NCBI GenBank assembly: GCA_016617855.1
Contig: JAECUM010004955.1
Span: 46,892 to 110,891, forward strand
Direction of reading: 5' to 3'
Length of the DNA: 64,000 nt
Source: Megalonaias nervosa
Lineage: Eukaryota; Mollusca; Bivalvia; Unionida; Unionidae
Shown here: positions 11,093 through 21,443 of the stretch, one piece after another
Position numbering within the stretch: position 1 is the stretch's first letter
Layout of the letters: the number at the start of each line of letters is the position of its first letter
Translations under genes and position numbers: made by a program
Notes under the pieces: generated by a model
Databases searched by the model: none
Told to the model about the DNA's origin: nothing
Seen by the model: only the letters and a program-made list of their open reading frames with translations

Positions 11093-11618
11093 CTCAACTT
11101 TTCAAGAGAGTGGTCAGACAACTTTGTTTTTTGTTTTTTTTTTTTGTCTGGTCTATAATTCTTTGACAATTTTATATCATCCTAGGCTCATCAATTACAA
11201 ATCTTCTTGTAATATTTTGAGTAGTCTGTGATTGGTCCAAAAAACATGCATTAAGATTTTGAGTTGAGTAGAGCTTTATCATTGTGGGACCTGGAAGGCT
11301 TGTTCCCAGTATCAATTACATTGATGACCATACTTCACATGGCAGTGCCAGAAGCTTTAAAACTCACTGTGTTAGCAGTTTGATAATGTGCTTGTTTTGT
11401 ACCTATCTAATCCAGGATTAGATCCCTGTTTCTGGTATTTCATTGATGAGTTGTCACACATGTGAGGTCCATGGGTTTCCTACAAGTTGGTTGATTTCTT
11501 CATCCATCAGACTATCTCATACCACCGTTGGTACCAAGAGAATGGGTTACTGTAAATATAAATTTATAAGATTTCATTTATCAAATACATTGAAAACTGA
11601 CCTGCATTTTTTTTCCAG

Positions 11619-12098
11619 ACTGCATTTGATGACCAAGGCCACAATGAAGTCTCTTCCTCGCCACCAAGACTATCCCCTCACCGAATGCCAGCTGCTAACC
11701 TGAGCCCTCCAGATGTCCAGCTAGGGATGATGTCTGACATGTCGCCACCACACCCTCAGGTGTATGGGATGGAGAGTCCTCGACATCAGGGAGTGATGGG
11801 GGCACTGAGCCCACCCCACCCTGCCCTTCATAATGGGAGCAGCCCTCCACATATGAAGTACAGCAACGGCAGTCCGCAGTATACCATAATGGATAGTCCA
11901 TCACACGTGATGAGTCAGCCACTACAACAACAGGGCATGGTCACCTATCATCAAAGTCCACCACATTCCTTGTCGTACTCGTCCCCGCTACATGGAGACT
12001 TGTCCCCAGTGTCAGCAGAGGTAGTTAGTCTGTCTCATTATCCAGTCATCGCCCCACGGCCATCATCACACATGAGACACCAGCAGCCACAGCCTATG
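11619..12098 (+). CDS. TOX: TOX exon, Ser/Pro/His-rich region
   Basis: The acceptor is a T-rich tract ending CAG at 11616-11618; the exon opens in phase 0 with ACT and runs 160 codons to a donor ATG|GTATCT at 12098. If the donor is skipped, the frame stays open to TAG 12153-12155. The sequence is repetitive in SPPH, SPPHP and QQ motifs ([38 protein letters not shown]), a disordered activation-type region. Base composition is clearly less AT-rich than its surroundings. Assignment to TOX rests on strand, matching phase and the next exon. Confidence 0.75.
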
Positions 12099-15000
12099 GT
12101 ATCTCTCCATGTTGTGTCTCATGAGACAGAGTTTAGTGTTGTTGTTGTGGGATAGGTGTTTGTTATGCATGACTAGTACAGGCTGCACAAAATTATATCT
12201 GTGCTTTACCGGTAGAAACTATTGAGCTTATAACGAGGCACCCACCCACCCTCTAACAGAAAGAAAGGATGTCTGCTTATGACTAGAAATCACTTCAACA
12301 GCTGATAGAGAAATTGCACAAATTTTTATATGACTGCCTTAAGGTGGGGAGCATATTATGTGATGGTGTTGTCCGTCTGTCCATTACCAATTTAGTTTCT
12401 GCACAAAATGTCAGTTTTCAGGCATATCTCATACTTAATTTTTAAATGTATATAAAAGGCTTTATCTTCCTAAAGTTTCAGTGCAATTCTGTTTGCATTT
12501 CTAGAACTTTACTTTCGATTGGCACCATATAGCCATTATTGTGCTGAGATTAAATGCTGATACATATATACAATTTACCAGAGTTTGTAAATGACTGACC
12601 TATTCGGTTGGAAAGAAACTTAATGATTTTGGGGTAGAAGGTCACTGTCAAAAAGACAAAAATGGTTCTTGCTTGATGAATTTGGATCTAGACCAGTGGT
12701 CTCAAACACATGGCCTGTGGGCTGCATGTGGCTCGCCAAGCCATATCCTGTGGCCTGCAAAATGATTGGCATCACAAGGTGTCATGAGAGATAACAAAGG
12801 TGGTGCGGCCCTTGGGTCATCAAAAATGCCCACATGCGACCCACAGGGTGGTTTGAGTTTGAGACACCTGATCTACACCATTTACCCTGACCAAAGTTTG
12901 TATGTAAATGGCTTACACTTAATGTAAGGAAGAGGCATATTGATTTTGGAGTCGAAGGTCAAGATCATTGTGGTTCCAAGAAATGTATTTTGAATAATAC
13001 TTTTTGTTGTGGTACAAGTTCCTTGACCAAACTTTGTTGATTGCTTGTACTTAGGGTAATAATGAAACCTATGGATTCTGATGTCAAGAGGTCAGAGTTC
13101 AATCATGGTAAGTCTGCTAAGAAATTAACAGCTTATGCACAGGAAGTTTAGTTCAAGACTGCATACCTTGATCAGAGATCAAAGTTGTTGAGACCCATAT
13201 GTGAATAATCTCCAGAGTAAATCATGCTGTACTAAAATGTATACAGAGAGCACTATTAGATATGGGGGAGGCGTATAATGATCCATTCATGGTAATCTGT
13301 TCCATTTGTCCCCAGCTTTTTTTTTTTAAAAATCTGTTAATGGCGATACACAGGTGTTATGTTTGCAGCAGTGAGGTCATCATGGTCGTAATGAATATAA
13401 AAATTTGTGTTGAAATTTCCTCGGGTCAGATTTCTTCTAAATCAATTGCTGAATTGATCTGAAACATTTGAACAACATTTGAGTCTGAATTTTGTTTCCT
13501 GGTATGCCAGGGTTTTTCGGTCTTGCCTGTGATGAGAGTATCTGCAGTATCAACAAGAAAAAGACGATTTCTTGAAGGTTTTTAAATCTTCATTTGCTTC
13601 ATTCAGATGAAAGCTTCCCTGCATGCTTCGAGTCTGAATCTAGGGTCTCCTGTCTCGCCTGCTTAAGTAGACAGCTATTTCTTAATACAATTCACATGTG
13701 ACACAGCACATTCCACTGAACCCTTGTTTCTAAATTTCATCAGTAGAACCTCCTTATTTCCAGTGATGATGATGATGATGATAATAATAATAGCAAATTA
13801 TCAATAATAGTATCATCAAAACATATTTCTTGTATTGTATATTCTTATTTTTTATCCTTGCTTATTAGGTATTTAATTTATATCTTCTGTGTTTGTGATG
13901 GTGTTGGTTTATCTACATGTATCATTTTTGTTTTCTTTTATTTTTGATAGCATTGTTTCACCCAGTAAAGCTTTATTAGGACATGGCATACTATTTTATT
14001 TTTTAATTGCTTTATTTTTATATGTGTATGCCAGTGGCAGATTTAGTGTTAACTTTCTTTTTAAAGCATTCATCAAAGATGGAAGACACTTTTACCTTCT
14101 GTTAATCCAGTTGATTTTAAACAAATTGCTCTGAGCTGTACATCAGTTTTCCACTCCCACTGTAACAATCATTGGTCGGCTGCTGAGCTGGTCCAAGTTG
14201 CTCTGAGCTGTGCATTAATGTTTCTAGTCCCACTGTAACTAGCATTGGTCATCTGTTGAGCTGGTCCAAGTTGCTCTGAGCTGTGCATTAATGTTTCTAG
14301 TCCCACTGTAACTAGCATTGGTCAGCTGTTGAGCTGGTCCAAGTTGCTCTGAGCTGTACATTAATTCTACTCCCACTGTAACTATCATTGGTCAGCTGTT
14401 GAGCTGGGCCAAGTTGTTCTGAGCTGTGCATTAATTTTTCTACTCCCACTGTAACGATCATTGGTCAGCTGTTGAGCTGGGCCAAGTTGCTCTGAGCTGT
14501 ACATTAATTCTACTCCCACTGTAACTATCATTGGTCAGCTGTTGAGCTGGGCCAAGTTGCTCTGAGCTGTGCATTAATTTTTCTACTCCCACTGTAACGA
14601 TCATTGGTCAGCTGTTGAGCTGGGCAGAGTTGAGTAATAATCTGCATATTGTTTCAGCTGGAACAAGGTAACATCCATGTTTGCTAGCTGACAACAAACA
14701 TATAAACCAACCCTCTGCAGATGAAATATGTATCATACATTTGGTCATTACACAAATTTAAACAATGCAGTAGGGCACAGACAGAATACTAGTTCAATAC
14801 CCATAGACTGTAATGTTAATGTTTTGCGAAATTACTGTGCTTTCATAATAAGACTAGGAAAACACACTTGCATCCTATGAACAATCTACCAAGAAGAAAC
14901 TTATAAAACAGTGCCCATGACTGTATGACTCGATGACTCATTTTGGAAAAAAATTCTCTTGTATGTGTTAGCTGTAAAAATCAGCCAGGTGAATTCTCCC

Positions 15001-18000
15001 CATTTGCATCCATTTGTATGTGCGTGTCAGCAGCAAAAAATGGTTCTGTATTCAAGTCTGCTATTACATACAATTCACCTATACATCAGCTTTATATTAG
15101 CTTCAGTCACTTAGCAACCATCCTGCTTTTAAATATGGGATTTAATATCCCACCACATATAGGCTGGTTCCATTGCTCTTGGAATAGTTACCATTACTGT
15201 TAGTGGCCATTTTGTGTACATATAAAGTCATCATACATACATTATTTAATTCCCATTCAGTTCCTTCTAACCCAAGTGTCTGCAATTGTGTATGTATTAG
15301 CTTTGTATATAGTCTGTTCGAACAGCAGGTTATGGAACGTTTCGACATCAAAAATTGAAATAATCTTGTGCAAAAGAACAAAGATACTTGTATCCATTTG
15401 TGTCGTTATTTTGTGCTTTAATTTAAAATTTGTTTGTTTTTTTTTTCAAAAGAAATCATATAGAAAACATTAATATACAATGAAATGAGAAGTCATGCAT
15501 AAAGTCTTGAAACATATTAAGAATTATTTACAAGTCTGGGAATGGCAAGAGGAGACTACTTAATCAGCTTTCAGATTATACATTACAATCTCTCTCTTTC
15601 TCTCTCCATATTTGCAGAACAAGTGCAAGTTTGGACAAAATTTTAGGACAGAGAATGCTGGTGCTCAGTAACAACACAAGATACAAAACAAGACCTGTAT
15701 TTTTTTGTCTTTGGAGACCTTCAATGTCCTTCCAAATATTTATGTGTGTGTTTATGTCTGTTTATTTGCTTTCCTTGACTACACTGAATTAACTTGAACA
15801 GAAAAGTCTACTTGTTACATTTTGAAGATGTAATCTGCTTGTAACAGAATTGAAACCGAGTGGGCTTTTCTTCTTGGACTAAATGAACAACACAAACACA
15901 ATGTGATGAATGATGTAGGTTTATGAAATGAGTTGATAAAAAAATATAATATATAGTGATTCTTTCACGCTCCAAACACGACTCATTCAATTACTCACAC
16001 ATTCACAAATGAAAAACATGAATGAAAGTGAAATGCAAATATTCAAAATGAAAGTGAGATTCACATAATCTCACGTAATGTAACCGAGATTGAGATTCAC
16101 ATAATCTCATGTAAATGAAATTGAGATTCACATAATCTCCTGGAATGTAAACGAGACTCAAATAATCTCTTGTGATGATAACATAACTCACTTGTATTCA
16201 ATTAAAACATCATCAATTGAAACAAATACTTTCAATGTTAAACAATACAACGATTGCACCAAACAATGACTCGTGACTCAGTCATACAATAACTATTTGT
16301 AAAAACTTGCATCTGAAACCATTTGACTTGGTTTATGAGTCCATTTGTCAAAACCACACAGTTCTCCGGAATTCGTGGGTTGGCTCACTTGTTTTGGCCC
16401 CATCCACCCTTCACGGATCCACCATGCACACAAGTTTATACATCATGCAGTTCCTTCCTTGTATGGACTTGATTCCACCCCCGACATACAGACAGCCAGA
16501 CCGTCGGTCTGATGTATCTGCATACACATACGCACAGCTACACAGCTATACATCTATGCATCCACACACAGCTACACCACTATGCATCCACATACACAGC
16601 TACACCACTATGCATCCACATACACAGCTACACCACTATGCATCCACATACACAGCTACAATAATAAAACCAAACTGGTCATAATAAAAGGTACATAATT
16701 ACAATCTATAGATACATGTTACTAACTTAAAGGCTTAATAGGAACTTGTAACAATTCAAAAGTTCATTTCAAATCTGCGTAGTGGTAAAGACAACATTCA
16801 CACTACGACATTAAAACTGAATATGCTTCACATATCAAGTGAAAATTTAACACTTACCCCTATGGCTGTAGATAAAAATGGAAAACATACACTCCTCGAC
16901 AAGATCCAAATGACCAATGTGTCAGTTTGAAATAGAATCAACCTTAAATCCATAGGAGAGTGAATAATAGTCGGGGTAAAATACTCATGTATACCATGCC
17001 TTTCGTGACTTGTCGCATGTAGTTTCAGAGTCGCTTACCTGGAGAAACAATGATTCACCCCAGGTAACGTTGTACGCCTGCACAATGAATAAAGGTGAAA
17101 AATAGGTCTAAGGCAAAACCAAGTTATTTCTGGTCTTATTCTGCAACACTGCTAATGCAAATTTCAAATCTGCATGCTGCAGCAAAATGTTTCAAACAGA
17201 CAGGTGTGGTATGAACAGCTGCGTAGGCTGTTATATTTAGTATCATTGACAGGTGCTTCATAGGAAGCTAGCATTTTAATTTTCAGAGGTATAATGCCTC
17301 ATGGTGTTTTTGAAGAAGTGGGTTGGTTGCTTTGTCACAGGTTTTTTGTGTATGGGTTTAACCATTATTGTGCTGTGGCATTTGTACAAAAGCAAGTTTC
17401 CCTAGATTTTTAAATGTTATTTATTTTGATAATGCTCTTTGTTTGTTTTGTCTACTTTTTATATGCCAGTTTTGGCGGCTTCATTATTAAAAGTGTTCTA
17501 TAGCTGTTTTGTCAGACTATCCTTCTTTTTTGGGAAACAACCAACCGGCCAGATAAACCTTTAGAGTATATCATGACTACAGATAAATTATGAATTTTTA
17601 AAGATGGAAATTTGATTACATTGTTTATTCTGTATGCAGTTCTGTAAGTTTTCCTCAATTCTCATTTCAGCCAAGTTCTGGAGGAATTCTTGCTCCAGGG
17701 ATGTGCATTAGGAATGGCTGTACGAACAGAGCCATTGACTGTGTTGGCTGGGACAGCGAGTACTGTAGTAATGAGTGTGTTGTCAGTCACTGCAGGTATG
17801 TAGAGCGTTAAAAATTTCACCTTCATTATCATGTAATGTAGACATAAGACAATGGCCACGTTAGTAAAATACTACTTGGCAAATTCAAAATTTCTAGTCA
17901 TTTGCTGGGGTTTTAGTTTTGGCTATCAAACAGACAAAATGGATAATGATTGTGGAAGGTTACTTTAACACATGCAAAAAAGGTTTGTATCAATAGTTTT

Positions 18001-18872
18001 ACTTACTAAGGAATTTGCTGGGGATGGTGATTTGAAAGCATCTTAACAGTTTCAATTTAACACAAAAAAGTGACTCTGCAGCAATCAGTGAATGTGCTTT
18101 TTCTAAATGGAAATGGTGCTTTTTTCTGTCATTGAAGTGCAGGTGAATGAATACTTTATTTAAATCTCAATCATTGAAAATATGCAGTTTAATATAAGAA
18201 AAATACCAAAACTCACATTGAAATAGTTACGTTCTGTCATTATTGGAAATTCATTAACAGAGCAGGCCATTCAATCAAATTAGACTGCTCAGAAAGTGAC
18301 AGAATTGGGTTTCATTTAAATGCAGCCTAGGTAGTTGTTATCTTCAACCCTGTTCAAATTGTCAATGAATTGTTCTGAATGATTAAATACTTTGTTTGAA
18401 ATTCCTCATACTTTAATAAACCATTCAGGTATTAGGTCTGGAACAAACTGTTAGCAGGATATAGACACACGGGTAAAATTAACACAGTATGAAGTTTGTG
18501 TGATAGTTTACCTAGGTTATGTTACAGTACGGAGTAGGCCTGCTGAGTGAAATGGTCAACTGTTATGTGAGAGAGGTGAGTGATATCGGGGCCACTTGGG
18601 CCTCGTTTTATTTAAACCACATTTAACATGCAGCTTTATGTTGATGAGACTTGGAACTAATTTGATTTCTAGCATTCAGTTGCATGTAGAAGAGTCCTGC
18701 CTCCACCCCACCCCATCTCCTAATAAGTTAACATGCAGCTTTGTTTTGATGGGACCATGAATAAGGTTGATTTCCTCTTCATTATTTGGAATGCTGATTC
18801 ATCTTTGTTTCCAACAAGTTCCTCTGTTTAAGGCTCAGCAGAGCAAATTATAGGTACTATGGCCTGTTGCAG

Positions 18873-18908
<36 letters not shown>

Positions 18909-19606
18909 GTTTTTGCAGAATTGGGTTCAATTTCTTTCATCAGTTACAATTACGATGTGCTTGCAGATATCAATTACAATTGCAATTTCATTTACTCAAA
19001 ATTTGTGACTGTTCAATTACAATTACAATTACCACCTATTGGTGGTGTTAAGTTACAATTAAAAATACAGTGTAATTGTAATTAATTGCTAAATAAACCA
19101 ATTACATTTAACTGAACCCAAATCTGAATCCCACAGGAGACTAAGTAAAATCATTTATATAGTTTTCTTATCTAAAACTTAGCTTTATTGCTGATATTAA
19201 TTCCTATATTATTCGCCTAATACCTGGCAGTTAAGATAAATATGTATATTTTCTCTGTTTTTATAATTTGTTTGGAACTTCCAAAAAATGGTTATCTTTG
19301 GTTTTGTAATTTACTTGTAATTGAGCAATTATGCAAATCTTGACCTTCAACAACAATTTCAATTACACCAGTTTGGTGATGTTCAATTACAGTTACAAAT
19401 ACAGTGTAATTTTAATTAATTACTCAATTATGTTGTAATAGAATCCAAGTCGGATGCTTAGTGGGGTATGAGTATTTACTTCATACAGTCATAAATTTGT
19501 TGTACTAATCAAGTGTTTTACTGTATTTATTTTTGTTTCCAGAGATATGTTTACTGCCTGGGTAGCAGCAAGACAGGTCACTGGCAATTCTTTCATCATC
19601 AAGTGA
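11619..19606 (+). CDS. TOX: TOX-family HMG-box protein, last three exons (whole gene part)
   Basis: These are the C-terminal exons of a TOX-family nuclear protein (TOX/TOX3/TOX4 group), an HMG-box DNA-binding regulator of transcription and chromatin. Exons are 11619-12098, 17671-17795 and 19543-19606. All junctions are GT-AG and phases agree: 0 into the second exon, 2 into the third. About 223 residues are encoded here. The first exon is a Pro/Ser/His/Gln/Met-rich low-complexity region, as expected after the HMG box. The last two encode the conserved Cys-rich tail: CIRNGC, then [19 protein letters not shown], then [10 protein letters not shown], ending NSFIIK. From memory of the family, this tail is shared with vertebrate TOX proteins. 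The HMG box itself is not in the window and should lie to the left. No fold-breaking change is seen. Confidence 0.85.
12694..12870. mobile_element. hAT-type MITE, 177 bp, with 8 bp target duplication
   Basis: The ends are inverted repeats: CAGTGGTCTCAAACACATGG on the left, and CAGGTGTCTCAAACTCAAAC when the right end is read on the other strand. The flanks are ATCTAGAC (12686-12693) and ATCTACAC (12871-12878), seven of eight bases identical, as expected for the 8 bp duplication made by hAT elements. The interior has CGGCCC-like and GTGGCTCGCC phrases but no reading frame. Confidence 0.8.
13765..13792. repeat. (GAT)n/(AAT)n microsatellite
   Basis: Six GAT triplets pass directly into AAT triplets. 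Simple sequence in a TOX intron. Confidence 0.8.
14126..14625. repeat. 73 bp minisatellite, about seven units
   Basis: A unit of about 73 bp begins TTGCTCTGAGCTGTGCATTA and ends GTCAGCTGTTGAGCTGG(T/G)CCAAG. It is repeated about seven times with substitutions and small deletions (some units lack a few bases after CATTAAT). Variants alternate in the later units, suggesting the array grew by duplicating pairs. No coding capacity. Confidence 0.9.
16054..16169. repeat. Four tandem hairpin repeats
   Basis: Four copies of the palindrome GAGATTCACATAATCTC occur at about 16054, 16091, 16122 and 16153, spaced 31-37 bp. The first has eight-base arms (GTGAGATT / AATCTCAC) around a five-base loop; the last has GAGACT opposite AATCTC and is weaker. 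Confidence 0.8.
16533..16662. repeat. 28 bp minisatellite
   Basis: A 28 bp unit, CACAGCTACACCACTATGCA then TCCACATA, is repeated about four times with a degenerate start (ACACAGCTATACATCTATGC). Confidence 0.85.
17671..17795 (+). CDS. TOX: TOX exon, Cys-rich tail part 1
   Basis: The acceptor TTCTCATTTCAG ends at 17670 and the donor CACTGCAG|GTATGT follows 17795. Opening in phase 0, it encodes 41 codons plus two bases. The cysteine pattern is CIRNGC, then CVGWDSEYC, then SNEC, then VVSHC, a likely zinc-binding module characteristic of the TOX C-terminus. It ends in the AG of an Arg codon completed by the next exon. Confidence 0.85.
18876..18904. repeat. (TA)n microsatellite
   Basis: About 13 uninterrupted TA dinucleotides. 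Confidence 0.9.
18940..19440. repeat. Duplicated TTACAA-rich segment
   Basis: Two stretches share the order CAATTACAATTAC, a GGTG(G/A)TGTT phrase, AATACAGTGTAATT and TAATTAATT. One runs to about 19095 and the other to about 19440. They look like two copies of one old AT-rich repeat. Confidence 0.5.
19543..19606 (+). CDS. TOX: TOX last coding exon
   Basis: The acceptor TTTTTGTTTCCAG ends at 19542. The first base completes the split Arg codon, then GAT ATG TTT ACT GCC TGG encodes [20 protein letters not shown], ending with TGA 19604-19606. The [10 protein letters not shown] block is the last conserved element of the TOX tail, and the protein ends a few residues later, as in relatives. Confidence 0.85.
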
Positions 19607-20025
19607 GCTGTAAATGTAAATCTTGTGCTAGTCAATTCATGGCCCTCTGGTAGAAAGAACAACATATTCAAAAGCTTAACAGACATCTGTAGACAGATCA
19701 TTATTGGGACAAGTTTACAACAGACATCTATAGACAGATCATTATTGGGACAAGTTTACAACAGACATCTGGAGACAGATCATTTTTGGGACAAGTTTAC
19801 AACAGCAGATCATGCTTAGCATGTCTTTAATGCAAATTAGATATCATAATTTGTTCTACATTTTGTATCAACCAACATTTTATATCCACATGTCCTGGAC
19901 TGGTATGCAACATAATGAAAGCAGTAAAGCTATAAATCACATACCCTTAATCTTCTTGTATTTCTCTCATTTTCCGAGAGATACATATCTGTGTTCGTAA
20001 AAGCATTTGTATAAAGACAAATAAA
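19607..20025 (+). other. TOX: TOX 3' UTR with candidate poly(A) signal
   Basis: Non-coding sequence after the stop, including a 41 bp triplicated unit (19679-19801). AATAAA at 20020-20025 is the first plausible poly(A) signal. Another lies at 26275-26280 followed by T-rich sequence, so a much longer 3' UTR cannot be excluded. Confidence 0.5.
19679..19801. repeat. 41 bp unit, three tandem copies
   Basis: Three near-identical units read ACAGACATCT(A/G)(T/G)AGACAG then ATCATTATTGGGACAAG, directly after the TOX stop, probably inside its 3' UTR. Low divergence suggests recent expansion. Confidence 0.9.
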
Positions 20026-20660
20026 CTTCTTCATTACTTTTAAGTTAAAAATCTTTATCCCAGAGTACAATGTTGTATCCATGAAACTTAAATTGTTTTC
20101 GTATGCACATTTTCTGTTACTTCACAGTGTTAATGGTTATCTTTTGTACATGATGGGACTTTTACAAAGCAAATATGCTGTCAAAAAGAGCTCTTTGCTT
20201 GATATTTTTACCATTTAGTCAGCAAATACAAATCCCAACCTTGATTTTTCTTTTATTAATTTTAACAAAGTCTGCTTCATGGAATAAGCTGAGCTGTCAA
20301 ACTGGTAGCAGAGAAGTCAGCCATTCCAGATTTTGTTGAATTACTGTCAAGTTTTATATGCCTGCCATATGGCAAACCATATCATGTTGTGATGGTGTCT
20401 GTCCATATGTTCCTGATTTTGTTTACTTGAGTTCTCCAGCATCTTTTATCACCACTGTCTGTAAGTAGTTTGCATTTGGGACTAAGAAGAAATCTTTCGA
20501 TTTTGGCTCAAAAGGTCAGAGGTCAAGATCACAAGAACTGAATAACGAGAAACTTTCCACACAGCTGACTTGTATACTAGATATTTTGACCAAACTTTTG
20601 TAAATGGCTTGCATTTGTGATATGACACTTATTGATTGTGGGGTCAAATGTCGAGATCAC

Positions 20661-20756
20661 AGTACCATATATTCTCGCTTGTGAGGTTAAATCAAACTGC
20701 AGATTTGGGTCCATACAGTTTGCAGTTGAACTCATAAGCCAGTGTGTACAGTAACC
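20661..20756. repeat. MITE family A, short copy
   Basis: Left AGTACCATATATTCTCGCTT, right (other strand) ACTGTACACACTGGCTTATG followed by AGTTCAACTGCAAACTG. It is an internally deleted copy of the 8887-9107 element. Confidence 0.6.
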
Positions 20757-21254
20757 CGAAAAAGAAAAAAAAATTGTGTTTTGCACTGTATCTTAATTTC
20801 TTTATCACCTACTTTGACTTTTTGAATGGCTTGAGACACTGAAGACACCTACTCGTTTTGGCATCAAAAAAGATCAGATGTACTATTTGTTCACACTGGA
20901 TCTTAATTTGTTCTGGCTGTGCACAGGCATGTGAAGGCTTATAGGAAGATGCAATATTGTTTCTTAGAAGTTTTTGATTTTTAATAAACAAGTTAACCAA
21001 TACAGACATGCTGTCTAGATTCTAAAATATCTGTGCTGTGATTCCTTATCAGCATGCTGATGGATTGGCATCTTGGTATTTAGTTGCCTAGCAACATAGA
21101 ATCTTAGAATAAACAAGCACTTGTATCAACATTTTTCATTTATATGCCAATGATCATATTCCGTAAGGAGACATGAGCAGTGTTGTCTGCCTTTATGATC
21201 TTATTGTAGGGATTATGACTTTGACAACTATCTTAAAACCACATGTTAGCACTA

Positions 21255-21443
21255 GATTTGGCTTTTGTTGTAGAGCTTTTGTAATAGACACACAACCGTA
21301 AGGGTGCAGGTTCAAATCCTTCCATCAAACCAGCTGGGTCTGCTACCATGGTGTATCCTTGGGCAAGGCACATTACCCTAATTGTCTCAGCACTAAATAA
21401 CCTACTTGTGTTGCTGTGCTGTAAACCACCAAAAAAAATAATC
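21255..21443 (+). mobile_element. SINE family 3 (tRNA-derived)
   Basis: A B-box-like GGTTCAAATCC lies near 21309. The body TTGGGCAAGGCACATTACCC and AACCTACTTGTGTTGCTGTG leads to a CTGTAAACCACC end and an A-rich tail. The same body occurs at 34715-34872. Confidence 0.65.

Larger units (their letters stand above)
7156..11618. other. Probable TOX intron, no exon seen
   Basis: About 4.4 kb of AT-rich DNA with no convincing coding segment on either strand; short open frames here are low-complexity or repeat-derived. It holds two copies of a MITE family (7445-7605, 8887-9107), a reverse SINE (10918-11092), and old diverged repeat around 10430-10760 that ends in a GGGCCTCTT-type phrase also seen near 18600. 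The acceptor of the next TOX exon is at its right end. Confidence 0.6.
12099..17670. other. TOX intron
   Basis: A 5.6 kb intron without further exons. It contains a hAT MITE (12694-12870), an old diverged repeat on both sides of it (about 12590-13200, with phrases such as GACCAAACTTTG and GAGGTCAGAGTTC), a GAT/AAT triplet run (about 13765-13792), a 73 bp minisatellite (14126-14625), hairpin repeats (16054-16169) and a 28 bp minisatellite (16533-16662). 17000-17670 shows nothing recognisable. Confidence 0.7.
17796..19542. other. TOX last intron
   Basis: 1.75 kb with no exon. It contains an old repeat ending GGGCCACTTGGGCCTCG near 18590, a (TA)n run at about 18876-18904, and two related TTACAATTACAA-rich stretches (18940-19095, 19310-19440). 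Confidence 0.7.
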
